The notes beneath the pieces are model-generated. The model ran no database searches. It was not told the DNA's origin and was given only the letters and a program-made list of their open reading frames with translations. Both the position numbers and the translations under genes were made by a program. 64,000 bases of DNA from Lederbergia graminis (GTDB lineage: Bacteria > Bacillota > Bacilli > Bacillales > Bacillaceae_C), in the NCBI RefSeq assembly GCF_042655485.1, contig NZ_JBHSMC010000001.1, positions 682,001 through 746,000 on the forward strand, given 5' to 3'. Each line of letters opens with the position of its first letter. Positions within the stretch are counted from its first letter, which is position 1. Shown piece by piece: positions 1 through 9,123 of the stretch.

Positions 1-506
1 GTTCCACGCCACCATAAATCGTAATAGCTATGTCCTCTCCACCAGTATGAATCGACTTGTGCATGAACAATTGGGCCAATTAATTGTGTATCGAGAACAT
101 GTTTCACTTTCATCATCGGATTAGTAAAACGATTTTGAGCAACAACGGATAACAGTTTATTGTTTTCATTTGCAGCTTCAATCATGGCATCGCATTCATC
201 TAATGAGGATGCCATTGGTTTTTCAACAATTACATGTTTCCCAGCCTTTAAAGAGTCTATTGCAATCGGTGCATGCGTATAAGGCGGTGTACAAATAGAA
301 ACTAAATCCACATCTACTTGTTGCAATAACGTTTTATAGTCATTGTAAATAGGAATCTTTAAACCAAGCCGTTCTGCTGTTTGTTTAGCTTTTTCAGGAA
401 AAATATCACATAAAGCTACTATTTCACATCTATCCGGAAATTCTAAATATCCATTTATATGTGATCCACTTATCGCACCAGTACCAATAATTGCAACTCT
501 CACCAT
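1..506 (-). CDS. Gfo/Idh/MocA family oxidoreductase (3' end outside window)
   Basis: NAD(P)-dependent sugar or polyol dehydrogenase family. Only the N-terminal ~168 residues are present, because the gene runs off the left edge. The start ATG at 506 follows a good AAGGAGTG ribosome site. The Rossmann dinucleotide motif (VAIIGTGAISGSH) is at residues 4-16, and the family's catalytic EKP motif appears as VIVEKPMAS near residue 93. It lies 56 bp downstream of uxuB in the same direction, so it is probably the third gene of a hexuronate operon. That suggests a uronate or derived sugar acid as substrate, which is inference from context. The exact substrate cannot be read from the fragment. Confidence 0.8.
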   Translation of the reverse strand, partial: MVRVAIIGTGAISGSHINGYLEFPDRCEIVALCDIFPEKAKQTAERLGLKIPIYNDYKTLLQQVDVDLVSICTPPYTHAPIAIDSLKAGKHVIVEKPMASSLDECDAMIEAANENNKLLSVVAQNRFTNPMMKVKHVLDTQLIGPIVHAQVDSYWWRGHSYYDLWWRG

Positions 507-562
507 ATAATTAACACTCCTTAAAAATTGGTTTTACCCGATTATCCTTTGTAAAAGGTATG

Positions 563-1408
563 TTAAACACCTGAGTAAGACATAAAACCTCCATCAACAG
601 GAACTATAATTCCTGTTACAAACCCACTAGCATTTTCATCTACTAACCATAGTAATGTTCCTAGCAAGTCTTCAGGTTTCCCAAGTCTCTTCATGGGAGT
701 TTGTGATAAGATTTTTTCCATTCTTGGTGTAGGTGAACCATCTGGATTTGTTAGCAATGAACGATTTTGTTCCGTTAAAAAGAATCCAGGAGCAATAGCA
801 TTTACGCGAATTCCAGTGTCACCTAGATGCACTGCTAACCATTGTGTAAAATTATTTATAGAGGATTTGGCTGCACTATATGCTGGTACCTTTGTCATCG
901 GACTATAAGAACTCATGGACGAAATATTAATAACTGTCCCTTTCTTTTCAAGCATCCTTTTACTAAAAATTTGAGTCGGTATTAAAGTACCAATAAAATT
1001 TAATCGGAAAACCGAATCAAATCCAGTTACAGTTAAATCAAAAAATGATTGAATTTCTTCATTATCTAGATCTGGTAGACTAAGAGTTTCGTTGGTTGTA
1101 CTTGCTTGAGGGTGATTACCACCTGCACCATTTACTAACACATCTACTTTTCCAAATTGTTCAAATACAATTTGATCTGCCTTTTTCACACTCTCCACAT
1201 CTAATACATCACATTGAACAGGAATTGCTGTTCCACCTGATTCCTTAATATCATTTGCTACTTTTACTGCTTTTTCATATGTTCTATTTAATACAGCAAC
1301 CTTCATTCCTTGGCGACCTAATTCTCGTGCCATCATCCCACATAAAATTCCGCCACCACCTGTAATTACTGCAACCTTGCCTCTTAAACTTTCATTTAAA
1401 GGTAACAT
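563..1408 (-). CDS. uxuB: SDR-family D-mannonate oxidoreductase (fructuronate reductase)
   Basis: Short-chain dehydrogenase that interconverts D-fructuronate and D-mannonate in hexuronate catabolism. It has an N-terminal nucleotide-binding glycine motif (ITGGGGILCG, residues 15-24), an NGAGG element near residue 93, and the catalytic Ser and YxxxK in the NISSMSS...YSAAK stretch around residues 165-180. The length of 281 aa fits the Bacillus SDR-type UxuB, which is unrelated to the E. coli long-chain enzyme. It lies 33 bp downstream of uxuA. Pairing with uxuA is the main reason for naming it uxuB rather than a generic SDR. The ribosome site GGGGAAGG precedes the ATG. Confidence 0.78.
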   Translation of the reverse strand: MLPLNESLRGKVAVITGGGGILCGMMARELGRQGMKVAVLNRTYEKAVKVANDIKESGGTAIPVQCDVLDVESVKKADQIVFEQFGKVDVLVNGAGGNHPQASTTNETLSLPDLDNEEIQSFFDLTVTGFDSVFRLNFIGTLIPTQIFSKRMLEKKGTVINISSMSSYSPMTKVPAYSAAKSSINNFTQWLAVHLGDTGIRVNAIAPGFFLTEQNRSLLTNPDGSPTPRMEKILSQTPMKRLGKPEDLLGTLLWLVDENASGFVTGIIVPVDGGFMSYSGV

Positions 1409-1441
1409 TGTATTTCCTTCCCCTTTTTACATCTGAAATTT

Positions 1442-2500
1442 TTAATTACTTTGTAATGCATCCCATATTCCCCATAAATACATAATCCCTAGGGCACGAT
1501 CATATAAACCATATCCAGGTCTACATTGTTCATCCCATATATGTCTACCATGATCTGGCCTTACATATCCCGAAAATCCATTTTCATGGTATGCTTTTAC
1601 AATATTAGTTATATCTACGGAGCCATCTTCTGTTCGATGTGAAGTTTCAATAAAGCTTCCATCTTCATAAATTTTCAAATTGCGAATATGAGAGAATGGA
1701 ATTCGTTCATGAAATTCGTGAATCATTTCCACTATATCGTTATTTGGATTTGCCCCAAGTGAGCCAGTGCATAAAGTAATACAATTATATGGATTATCGT
1801 ATAGGTTAAGAAACTTTCGAACATTTTCGTGAGAAACTATTAATCTAGGTAGTCCAAACACATCCCATGGTGGATCATCCGGATGAATCGCCATTTTAAT
1901 ATCATTTTCCTCTGCAACCGGAATTATTTCTTGTAAGAAATAGTGCAAGTTATTCCAAAGGTCATCCCTTGTTACAGATTTATAGGCATCAAACAACCGA
2001 GACAACGCTTTCAATCGTTCTGGTTCCCATCCAGGCATCGTTACGTTTATATCATTTGCAATACTTTTTACTAATTCCTGTGGATCCATGTTATCTACTT
2101 TTACTTTATCTAAAAATAATGCAGTCGAACCATCTTCCATTTCTTTAAATAAATCAGTTCTTGTCCAATCAAACACAGGCATAAAATTGTAACATATAAC
2201 CTTCACACCTGCTCTTGCCAAATTCCTAATCGTCTCTTTATAGTTTTCAATATATGTATCACGAGTTGGCAATCCTAGTTTAATATCTTCATGAACATTT
2301 ACACTTTCAACAACATCAATATGGAATCCATGTTTTTCAGCTTGTTGTTTCACTTCAAGAATTCTATCAAGTGGCCAAACTTCTCCCGCTGGCATATCAT
2401 GTAGTGCCCATACAATTCCTTCCACTCCTGGTATTTGCTTAATTTGTGCTAAGCTTACACTATCGTTGCCTTCGCCAAACCATCGAAAAACCATTTTCAT
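1442..2500 (-). CDS. uxuA: Mannonate dehydratase
   Basis: Dehydrates D-mannonate to 2-keto-3-deoxygluconate, the step after UxuB in glucuronate and galacturonate breakdown. It is a metal-dependent TIM-barrel enzyme. At 352 aa it is close to the usual ~360. The sequence starts MKMVFRWFGEGNDSV, typical of the family. It carries the conserved HPDDPPWDVFGLPR metal/substrate segment (around residue 200), the CTGSLG segment and the C-terminal RPDHGRHIW motif. The start ATG has AGGAGAAG 6 bp upstream. It is the first gene of the uxuA-uxuB-oxidoreductase unit. Genes for the kinase and aldolase that complete the pathway are not in this window. Confidence 0.93.
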   Translation of the reverse strand: MKMVFRWFGEGNDSVSLAQIKQIPGVEGIVWALHDMPAGEVWPLDRILEVKQQAEKHGFHIDVVESVNVHEDIKLGLPTRDTYIENYKETIRNLARAGVKVICYNFMPVFDWTRTDLFKEMEDGSTALFLDKVKVDNMDPQELVKSIANDINVTMPGWEPERLKALSRLFDAYKSVTRDDLWNNLHYFLQEIIPVAEENDIKMAIHPDDPPWDVFGLPRLIVSHENVRKFLNLYDNPYNCITLCTGSLGANPNNDIVEMIHEFHERIPFSHIRNLKIYEDGSFIETSHRTEDGSVDITNIVKAYHENGFSGYVRPDHGRHIWDEQCRPGYGLYDRALGIMYLWGIWDALQSN

Positions 2501-2538
2501 AGACTTCTTCTCCTATCTTATTAAATTGAATCACTATC

Positions 2539-2568
2539 ATTGTACAATAAAGCACTCGTTATTCCCAA
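2539..2568 (-). promoter_or_regulatory. Candidate SigA promoter for uxuA operon
   Basis: On the minus strand, TTGGGA (2563-2568) and TACAAT (2539-2544) are separated by 18 bp, about 40 bp upstream of the uxuA start. The -10 lies within a small ATTGTACAAT palindrome (2539-2548), which may also serve a regulator. No known operator was recognised. Confidence 0.5.
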
Positions 2569-2591
2569 ACTATTTTGGCTATATTGAAAAA

Positions 2592-2630
2592 TTGAACAAG
2601 AAAAGACACACATCTAAAAAAATGTGTGTC
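2592..2630 (-). terminator. Intrinsic terminator after pyrE
   Basis: Perfect 9-bp stem GACACACAT/ATGTGTGTC (2605-2613 with 2622-2630). On the minus strand it is followed by TTTTCTTGTT. It lies ~240 bp past pyrE and would end the pyr operon before the uxu promoter. Confidence 0.6.
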
Positions 2631-2673
2631 CCAAATTCGAAATAAAGGAATCGAAAGTTTTAAGTTTAATTTA

Positions 2674-2808
2674 TTCGCGATTGTAAGACACTATCTCACG
2701 CATCGATTTTTTTCTCGCGATTTCTTGCTGTTTTCTCGCGATTGCAAGGCGGTTTCTTGCGATTGTTTCGATTTATTCGCGATTGTAAGGTAGTTTCTCG
2801 CGATTATC
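2674..2808. repeat. Degenerate 20-21 bp tandem repeat (TTCTCGCGATTGNAAGG type)
   Basis: The heptamer CGCGATT or a one-base variant begins at 2676, 2716, 2737, 2758, 2778 and 2799. The spacing is 21, 21, 20 and 21 bp, plus one 40-bp step that fits a decayed unit at about 2696. Flanks alternate between TTTCT and TTTATT, with TGTAAGG or TGCAAGG after the core. It fills much of the pyrE-uxuA intergenic region and has no coding potential. Unit length and degeneracy rule out a CRISPR array. Confidence 0.7.
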
Positions 2809-2867
2809 TCGTTTTATAGGTAGTAAGTTGATTTATGCTACAAATGCTTGTATAGCGGTCTGTAAAT

Positions 2868-3503
2868 TTATTCGTTTTCTTTTCCCCAAGCTTCTGGATT
2901 TTTTCTCCAGCTAATCAGAGCTTCTTCATCTTTATCTTCAATGATACCCTTTTCTAAAGCGACACTAATGAGGTTGCTATAACTGGTTAAGGAATGTGCT
3001 TCTAAATTCGCTTCCTGCAAACACTGTTTTCCTTTTTCTAATTCATATGTAAAGATAGCAACAATCCCAAGTACTTCTAGTCCCGCTTCTCGCAAAGCTT
3101 CTGCAGCTGTAATAGCACTTCCCCCAGTAGAGATTAGGTCTTCCACTACCACTACCTTCTGACCAGCTTCTACTTTTCCTTCTATTTGATTTCCTTTACC
3201 ATGGCTTTTAGCAGATGATCTTACGTAGCACATCGGTAAATTTAATTGGTCACTTACCCATGCCGCATGAGGAATACCAGCTGTTGCTGTACCAGCGATC
3301 ATTTCTACCTCTGGATAGTGGTCTTGTACTAGTTTACTAAGACCTGAAGCTATCTCTTTTCTTAAAGTAGGATAAGAGAGGGTTAAACGGTTGTCACAAT
3401 AAATTGGTGATTTTAATCCTGAAGACCAAGTGAATGGATCATTAGGACGCAAAAATACAGCCTCAATTTCTAATAATTGTTCTACGATGTTATTTGCCAA
3501 CAT
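2868..3503 (-). CDS. pyrE: Orotate phosphoribosyltransferase
   Basis: Transfers phosphoribose from PRPP to orotate to give OMP, the fifth step of UMP synthesis. Start-corrected to the ATG at 3503, giving MLANNIVEQLLEIEAVFLRP, which matches the family N-terminus. GGAGG lies 7 bp upstream, and only one base separates it from the pyrF stop. The PRPP-binding loop VVVVEDLISTGGS is intact, as is the FTWSSGLKSPIYCDNR substrate segment. The length is 211 aa. It is the last gene of the pyr operon. Confidence 0.95.
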   Translation of the reverse strand: MLANNIVEQLLEIEAVFLRPNDPFTWSSGLKSPIYCDNRLTLSYPTLRKEIASGLSKLVQDHYPEVEMIAGTATAGIPHAAWVSDQLNLPMCYVRSSAKSHGKGNQIEGKVEAGQKVVVVEDLISTGGSAITAAEALREAGLEVLGIVAIFTYELEKGKQCLQEANLEAHSLTSYSNLISVALEKGIIEDKDEEALISWRKNPEAWGKENE

Positions 3504-3504
3504 A

Positions 3505-4218
3505 TTAATTCCTCCGCTCCCATAAATTAATTGCCTGATCATACGCTAATTTCGGATTATTTGCTTTTGTTATAGATCGCCCAATTACAATGTGTGTAGA
3601 ACCTATTTGACGAGCTTGATCAGGTGTGACAATCCGGATTTGGTCATCTGAACTATCTCCAGTCATTCTTATTCCAGGGGTCACACGTAAGAAGCTTTCA
3701 CTTGTTATCTCGGCAATCATACCAGCTTCATGTGCCGAACATACAACACCATCTAGTCCAGACATATAAGCTAATTTCGCATAATGAAGAACAGATTCAT
3801 TCAAGTTGCATTTTATAAGTTGTTCTTCTTGCATTTGCTGTTCACTCGTACTTGTTAATTGCGTTACTGCAATAAGAGCAGGTCTTTTCTTGCCTTTCGG
3901 TGTTCCTTCTTCTAATCCTCTTAACGCGACTTTCATCATCTTGGAGCCACCTGCAGCATGAACATTTACTAAATCGACTCCTAGACTAGCTAATACCTTC
4001 ATGGCACTATAAACTGTATTTGGTATATCATGCAGTTTTAAATCTAAGAAAATATAATGACCCTGACTTTTTAGCCAGTGAATAAAAGAAGCTCCTTCTT
4101 GATAGAATAACTCCATCCCTACTTTCACAAATAGTGATTGGGAGTTTAGCTCGCTTAAAAAATCAATTGCAGCCTCTTTATTAGGGAAGTCTAGAGCAAT
4201 AATAGGTTTATCTAACAT
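3505..4218 (-). CDS. pyrF: Orotidine-5'-phosphate decarboxylase
   Basis: Decarboxylates OMP to UMP, the final step of the pathway. At 237 aa it matches the usual ~239 of Bacillus PyrF. The catalytic DxKxxD signature is present as LDLKLHDIPNT (residues ~59-69). C-terminal phosphate-binding elements are present as TPGIRM and VIGRSI. It is packed tightly between pyrD (2-bp gap) and pyrE (1-bp gap), so translational coupling is likely. No anomalies seen. Confidence 0.96.
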   Translation of the reverse strand: MLDKPIIALDFPNKEAAIDFLSELNSQSLFVKVGMELFYQEGASFIHWLKSQGHYIFLDLKLHDIPNTVYSAMKVLASLGVDLVNVHAAGGSKMMKVALRGLEEGTPKGKKRPALIAVTQLTSTSEQQMQEEQLIKCNLNESVLHYAKLAYMSGLDGVVCSAHEAGMIAEITSESFLRVTPGIRMTGDSSDDQIRIVTPDQARQIGSTHIVIGRSITKANNPKLAYDQAINLWERRN

Positions 4219-4220
4219 TA

Positions 4221-5132
4221 CTACTTCCAGCTCCTTCCTATAAGTTCAGTAATATGATGAACACCTAGTTCATCTAGCTTACCTGGTAATTCCTCAATTA
4301 ATCGAGGACAAATAAAAGGATCTGTGAAGTTTAAAGTACCAATAGCTACGGCACTAGCTCCAGCATAGTAATATTCAATAATATCATCTACTGATTCTAT
4401 TCCACCCATTCCAATGATTGGAATATTCACTTTTTGACTTACCTCATATATCATTCGAATTGCTACTGGCTTAATAGCAGGACCAGACAATCCACCACTT
4501 TTATTTGCTAAAATTGGTTTCCCTGATTTTATATCAATTCTCATCCCTAATAAGGTATTAATCATCGTAATTCCATCAGCGCCTCCTGCCTCAACTGCTT
4601 GAGCCATTCCGACGATATCAGCTACATTAGGAGACAATTTTACATAAACTGGAACAGCTGATACTTCTTTTACACGTTTCGTTAATTCCTGAGCAACCTC
4701 TGGAATCGTACCGAAAGCAATTCCACCTTTTTTAACATTTGGGCAGGAAATGTTCAATTCTAAAGCTTGGACATTAGGTGCTAATGATATCCTTTTGGCA
4801 ACCTCTACATAATCTTCTGTTTCCGATCCAGCAACATTTGCAATAATCGGAACATCAAATTGTTCGAGCCACGGTAATACATTAGTTAGTACGCCTTCTA
4901 ATCCCGGGTTTTGTAATCCAATAGCGTTTAGCATTCCGGCAGGAGTTTCAGCTACTCGTGGTGTTGGATTGCCATATCTCGCTTCTTCTGTTGTTGCCTT
5001 AATCATGATTGCACCCAGTTTATTTAAATCATAAAGCTTACTAAATTCTTTCCCAAATCCAAAACAGCCGGAAGCAGGCATTACTGGGTTTTTTAATGAT
5101 AGTCCTGGTAATTCCACTTGCAAACGATTCAT
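4221..5132 (-). CDS. pyrD: Dihydroorotate dehydrogenase B (NAD+), catalytic subunit
   Basis: FMN-containing class 1B enzyme that oxidises dihydroorotate to orotate. It works as a heterotetramer with PyrK. At 303 aa it has the family's length. The catalytic-base cysteine is present in the LNISCPNVKKGG segment (around residue 130), which distinguishes 1B enzymes from the quinone-linked class 2. FMN-binding segments KLSPNV and GMGGI are also visible. Its start overlaps the pyrK stop by 4 nt (ATGA), as expected for obligate partner subunits. Confidence 0.95.
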   Translation of the reverse strand: MNRLQVELPGLSLKNPVMPASGCFGFGKEFSKLYDLNKLGAIMIKATTEEARYGNPTPRVAETPAGMLNAIGLQNPGLEGVLTNVLPWLEQFDVPIIANVAGSETEDYVEVAKRISLAPNVQALELNISCPNVKKGGIAFGTIPEVAQELTKRVKEVSAVPVYVKLSPNVADIVGMAQAVEAGGADGITMINTLLGMRIDIKSGKPILANKSGGLSGPAIKPVAIRMIYEVSQKVNIPIIGMGGIESVDDIIEYYYAGASAVAIGTLNFTDPFICPRLIEELPGKLDELGVHHITELIGRSWK

Positions 5133-5911
5133 GCTAAAACCACCTTTCCAATCGGAAATACCGGTCCATCACTACAAACTTTCACATAAGCTGCACCAGT
5201 TGGTTCTTCTGCAAGGTGACATACGCAAGCGAAACATGCTCCGATACCACAACCCATACGTTGCTCTAGTGAAATATATCCTTTTCTTTCCTTAAAGCGA
5301 TCTTCCAACGCTTTAAGCATTGGAATCGGACCACATGAGTATAAAACATGAAAGTCAAATTGATATTCATCTATAACATTCGTAACAAATCCTGCAGTAC
5401 CCATTGTTCCATCTACTGTAGTAATATAGGTTTCTCCAAGTTTAGCAAATTCTTCTTCATAGAAAACTTTTTCAGCTGTTTCAAATCCAAGAACATGAAT
5501 GGTTTTTACTCCATTTTGATTCAATTGTTTCGCTAGTTCAAAAAGAGGGGGGACACCTATTCCCCCGCCGACTAATAATGCCGTCTCTCCTCTTTGAATT
5601 TCTTCGATTGGAAAACCATTTCCTAATGGACCTAGTACATCTACTTGACTGCTTACCGAATGAGAAGCTAGTAGCTTTGTTCCTTTTCCTTCTGCACGAT
5701 AAATGAGTGTACATTGATTAAGTTGTTTATCTATATGAGCAATGCTAATCGGTCTACGTAACAGTGGATCAACTCCTGAATTAGTTCTAATATGAACAAA
5801 TTGTCCAGGCTCTCCCATTTCTTGAACTAGTGTACCTTGTAACGTTAGCTCATAAATATCCTTGGCGATATTTTGATGTTTAATGATGTTCATCATCTCT
5901 TGTTGTATCAT
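5129..5911 (-). CDS. pyrK: Dihydroorotate dehydrogenase B, electron transfer subunit
   Basis: FAD/[2Fe-2S] subunit that passes electrons from PyrD to NAD+. Start-corrected to the ATG at 5911 (MIQQEMMNIIKHQNIAKDIY), which has GAGGTGAT just upstream. The longer upstream frame runs into carB and is not needed. The FAD-binding RRPISIA motif and NAD-binding GGGIGVPPL motif are present. The C-terminal iron-sulfur cysteines are in the GCGIGACFACVC...KVCSDGPVF region. The product is 260 aa. It lies 2 bp downstream of carB and overlaps pyrD by 4 nt. Confidence 0.95.
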   Translation of the reverse strand: MIQQEMMNIIKHQNIAKDIYELTLQGTLVQEMGEPGQFVHIRTNSGVDPLLRRPISIAHIDKQLNQCTLIYRAEGKGTKLLASHSVSSQVDVLGPLGNGFPIEEIQRGETALLVGGGIGVPPLFELAKQLNQNGVKTIHVLGFETAEKVFYEEEFAKLGETYITTVDGTMGTAGFVTNVIDEYQFDFHVLYSCGPIPMLKALEDRFKERKGYISLEQRMGCGIGACFACVCHLAEEPTGAAYVKVCSDGPVFPIGKVVLA

Positions 5912-5913
5912 AC

Positions 5914-8900
5914 TTAGATCACCTCTTTTGAACGAGCTGTAGGATTGACCATTGCTTCTGCAGAAAATACCATTGATTCCATCACGCCTAAAATTGCTTC
6001 TGCTGTGTCTAATGAAGTTAGACATGCAATTCCATTTTCAACAGATTCTCTTCTAATTCTGAAGCCATCACGTTGTGGTTGCTTTCCTTTCGTTAACGTA
6101 TTAATAACGATTTGCGCTTGTCCTTTTCTAATTACATCGATGAGTGTAGGACCATCGGATCCAATCTTATCTACTACCTCAACTTTTATTCCAGCATTTG
6201 CAATTGCTTTAGCAGTTCCACTAGTCGCAATTATCTTATAGCCAATTGCGGAAAATCTTTTAGCAAGACCCAATGCCTCTTCTTTATCTTTATCAGCTAC
6301 AGTAATTAAGACTGTTCCATATGTTTTAATATCCATTCCTGCTGCAATAAGGCCTTTATATAATGCTTTTTCCATTGTTTTGTCCTTACCCATTACTTCA
6401 CCAGTAGACTTCATTTCAGGTCCTAATGAAATATCTACACGGCGTAATTTGGCAAAGGAGAAGACAGGAACTTTCACGTATACTCCTGGTTGTTCTGGAG
6501 CTAATCCAGTTTCATAACCTAAAGATGTTAATGTTTCCCCAAGAATTACCTTTGTTGCAACATTAGCCATTGGAATCCCAGTTATTTTACTTAAGAATGG
6601 AACCGTACGGCTAGAACGAGGATTAACTTCGATTACATATAGTTCATTATTTGAAATAACATATTGAATGTTTAGTAAACCAATAATATCAAGACCTTTA
6701 GCTAATCGAATCGTATAATCGATAATCTTCGCTTGCATATCCTTACTAATATTTTGTGGTGGGTAAACAGCTATCGAATCACCAGAATGGACCCCGGCTC
6801 TCTCAATATGCTCCATAATCCCTGGAATCAGTACATTTTCACCATCAGATATCGCATCCACTTCGATTTCTTTTCCGACTAAGTAACGATCGACAAGAAC
6901 AGGATGTTCTGGATTAATCTTGACGGCATTTTTCATATAATGAAGAAGTTCACTTTCTTCATATACAATTTCCATCGCTCTTCCACCAAGTACATATGAT
7001 GGTCGTACTAATACTGGATAACCGATTTCTTTCGCAATCTTTACTGCTTCCTCAACAGAAAATGCTGTTTTTCCTTTTGGTTGTGGAATATCTAATTGAG
7101 AAAGAGCATGTTCAAACTTATCTCTATTTTCTGCTCGATCTAGACTTTCTAAAGATGTTCCTAAAATTTTGACTCCTCTTGCTTCCAATGCTGATGCTAA
7201 GTTAATTGCTGTTTGACCACCAAACTGAACAACTACACCTTCAGGTTGCTCCAAGTCAATAATGTGCATAACATCCTCTATTGTAAGTGGTTCAAAATAA
7301 AGCTTATCGGAAATACTGAAGTCTGTTGATACTGTTTCCGGATTGCTATTGATTATAATTGCTTCATAACCAGCTTCTTGAATTGCCCAAACACTATGAA
7401 CCGTAGCATAGTCGAACTCTATCCCTTGACCGATTCGTATTGGACCAGAGCCAATTACGACAATACTCTTTCTATCTGTTCTTACTGATTCATTTTCTTG
7501 CTCGTAAGTTCCATAAAAATACGGTGTATCTGATTCAAATTCACCTGCACATGTGTCGACTTTTTTATATACAGGGATTATGCCATTTGATTTTCTCCAT
7601 TCGTAAATGGATGTTTCATCCGAATTCCATAATTCCGCAATTTTCTTATCGGAAAATCCAAATTCCTTCGCCTTACGTCCCAAATCAACGTTGTGTGGGT
7701 AATCTTTTAATTCTTTTTCTAACTGAATGATTTTATCCATTTTATATAAGAAGAATAGGTCAATCTTGCTCCACTCATGTAGTTCTTCTATGGTAATACC
7801 TTGACGCAATGCTTCACCAATATAGAATAATCTTTCATCAGTTGCTTTTTCTATTTGTGTCTTTAATTCATCTCTATCTAGGTTTTGTGCGTCTGGTAAT
7901 TCTAAGTGGAAAACATTACTTTCTAGTGATCTAACTGCTTTAAGTAAAGATTCTTCAAAAGTTCTCCCAATCGCCATTACTTCACCAGTTGCTTTCATCT
8001 GTGTTCCTAATACACGATTGGCAGACTCAAATTTATCAAATGGCCATCTAGGAATTTTCGTTACAATATAGTCAATTCCTGGTTCAAAACAAGCATATGT
8101 CTTTCCAGTAACAGGATTCATGATTTCATCTAATGTGTATCCTGCTGCAATTTTTGCTGCTAACTTTGCAATAGGGAAGCCTGTTGCTTTAGAAGCAAGT
8201 GCAGAAGATCTACTTACACGTGGGTTTACTTCAATGACATAATACTCAAAGCTATCTGTATCGAGTGCAAGCTGTACGTTACATCCACCTTCAATCCCAA
8301 GCGCACGTATTAATTTCAAGGATGTATTCCGCATTAATTGTACTTCTCTATCCGTTAATGTTTGACATGGTGCAACTACAATAGAATCTCCCGTATGTAT
8401 TCCTACCGCATCCACATTCTCCATGTTACAAACGACTATTGCATTGTCATTGGAATCTCTCATTACTTCAAATTCAATTTCTTTAAATCCGGCAATACTC
8501 TTCTCGAGTAAGCATTGTGAAACAGGACTATTTTTCAAACCACTTGTAACAATCTCGTGTAAATCCTCATCATTTTCACATATGCCTCCACCAGTACCGC
8601 CTAAAGTATAGGCTGGTCTTACAATGATTGGATATCCGACTTTTTCGACGAATTCTATTGCTTCATCTAAGTTATGAATAATTTCACTTTCAGGGACTGG
8701 TTCATTAAGCTCTCTCATTAATTCTCTAAACTGATCACGATCTTCTGCCTGTTCAATCGCTGATAGCTTTGTTCCAAGAATCTCTACTCCACATTCATCA
8801 AGAATTCCAGCCTTAGCCAATTGCATGGCCATGTTTAATCCTGTTTGTCCTCCTAGAGTAGGTAGGATTGCATCTGGTCTTTCCTTCCGAATAATTCTTG

Positions 8901-9123
8901 CAACAAACTCCATCGTAATCGGTTCAATGTATACTGCGTCTGCAATTTCTGTATCTGTCATAATCGTTGCCGGATTTGAATTGATTAGTATAACTCGATA
9001 TCCTTCTTCTTTTAAGGCTAGACAAGCTTGTGTACCTGCATAGTCGAATTCTGCTGCCTGACCAATGACAATTGGGCCAGATCCAATTACTAGTATACTT
9101 TTAATATCTGTTCGTTTAGGCAT
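5914..9123 (-). CDS. carB: Carbamoyl-phosphate synthase large subunit (pyrimidine-specific)
   Basis: Makes carbamoyl phosphate from bicarbonate, ammonia and 2 ATP. It corresponds to B. subtilis PyrAB. Start-corrected to the ATG at 9123 (MPKRTDIKSILVIGSGPIVIG), with GGAGGAGC upstream. At 1069 aa it has full length. Two homologous ATP-grasp halves are visible, each opening with an IGSGPI glycine motif (residues ~15 and ~560) and carrying an EVNPR(V/S)SRS element. The C-terminal MGS-like allosteric domain follows. It overlaps the carA 3' end by 8 nt. Because the partner CarA appears to lack its glutaminase residues, the ammonia supply to this subunit is an open question (see findings). Confidence 0.96.
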   Translation of the reverse strand: MPKRTDIKSILVIGSGPIVIGQAAEFDYAGTQACLALKEEGYRVILINSNPATIMTDTEIADAVYIEPITMEFVARIIRKERPDAILPTLGGQTGLNMAMQLAKAGILDECGVEILGTKLSAIEQAEDRDQFRELMRELNEPVPESEIIHNLDEAIEFVEKVGYPIIVRPAYTLGGTGGGICENDEDLHEIVTSGLKNSPVSQCLLEKSIAGFKEIEFEVMRDSNDNAIVVCNMENVDAVGIHTGDSIVVAPCQTLTDREVQLMRNTSLKLIRALGIEGGCNVQLALDTDSFEYYVIEVNPRVSRSSALASKATGFPIAKLAAKIAAGYTLDEIMNPVTGKTYACFEPGIDYIVTKIPRWPFDKFESANRVLGTQMKATGEVMAIGRTFEESLLKAVRSLESNVFHLELPDAQNLDRDELKTQIEKATDERLFYIGEALRQGITIEELHEWSKIDLFFLYKMDKIIQLEKELKDYPHNVDLGRKAKEFGFSDKKIAELWNSDETSIYEWRKSNGIIPVYKKVDTCAGEFESDTPYFYGTYEQENESVRTDRKSIVVIGSGPIRIGQGIEFDYATVHSVWAIQEAGYEAIIINSNPETVSTDFSISDKLYFEPLTIEDVMHIIDLEQPEGVVVQFGGQTAINLASALEARGVKILGTSLESLDRAENRDKFEHALSQLDIPQPKGKTAFSVEEAVKIAKEIGYPVLVRPSYVLGGRAMEIVYEESELLHYMKNAVKINPEHPVLVDRYLVGKEIEVDAISDGENVLIPGIMEHIERAGVHSGDSIAVYPPQNISKDMQAKIIDYTIRLAKGLDIIGLLNIQYVISNNELYVIEVNPRSSRTVPFLSKITGIPMANVATKVILGETLTSLGYETGLAPEQPGVYVKVPVFSFAKLRRVDISLGPEMKSTGEVMGKDKTMEKALYKGLIAAGMDIKTYGTVLITVADKDKEEALGLAKRFSAIGYKIIATSGTAKAIANAGIKVEVVDKIGSDGPTLIDVIRKGQAQIVINTLTKGKQPQRDGFRIRRESVENGIACLTSLDTAEAILGVMESMVFSAEAMVNPTARSKEVI

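Noticed and set aside
2674..2808. CRISPR array
   Set aside because: Units are 20-21 bp with a conserved core of only about 7-10 bp and no unique spacers, and no cas genes are nearby.
5914..9123. Possible anomaly in carB matching the carA change
   Set aside because: The CarB glycine motifs, both ATP-grasp halves and the length look normal. No matching substitution was seen by eye.
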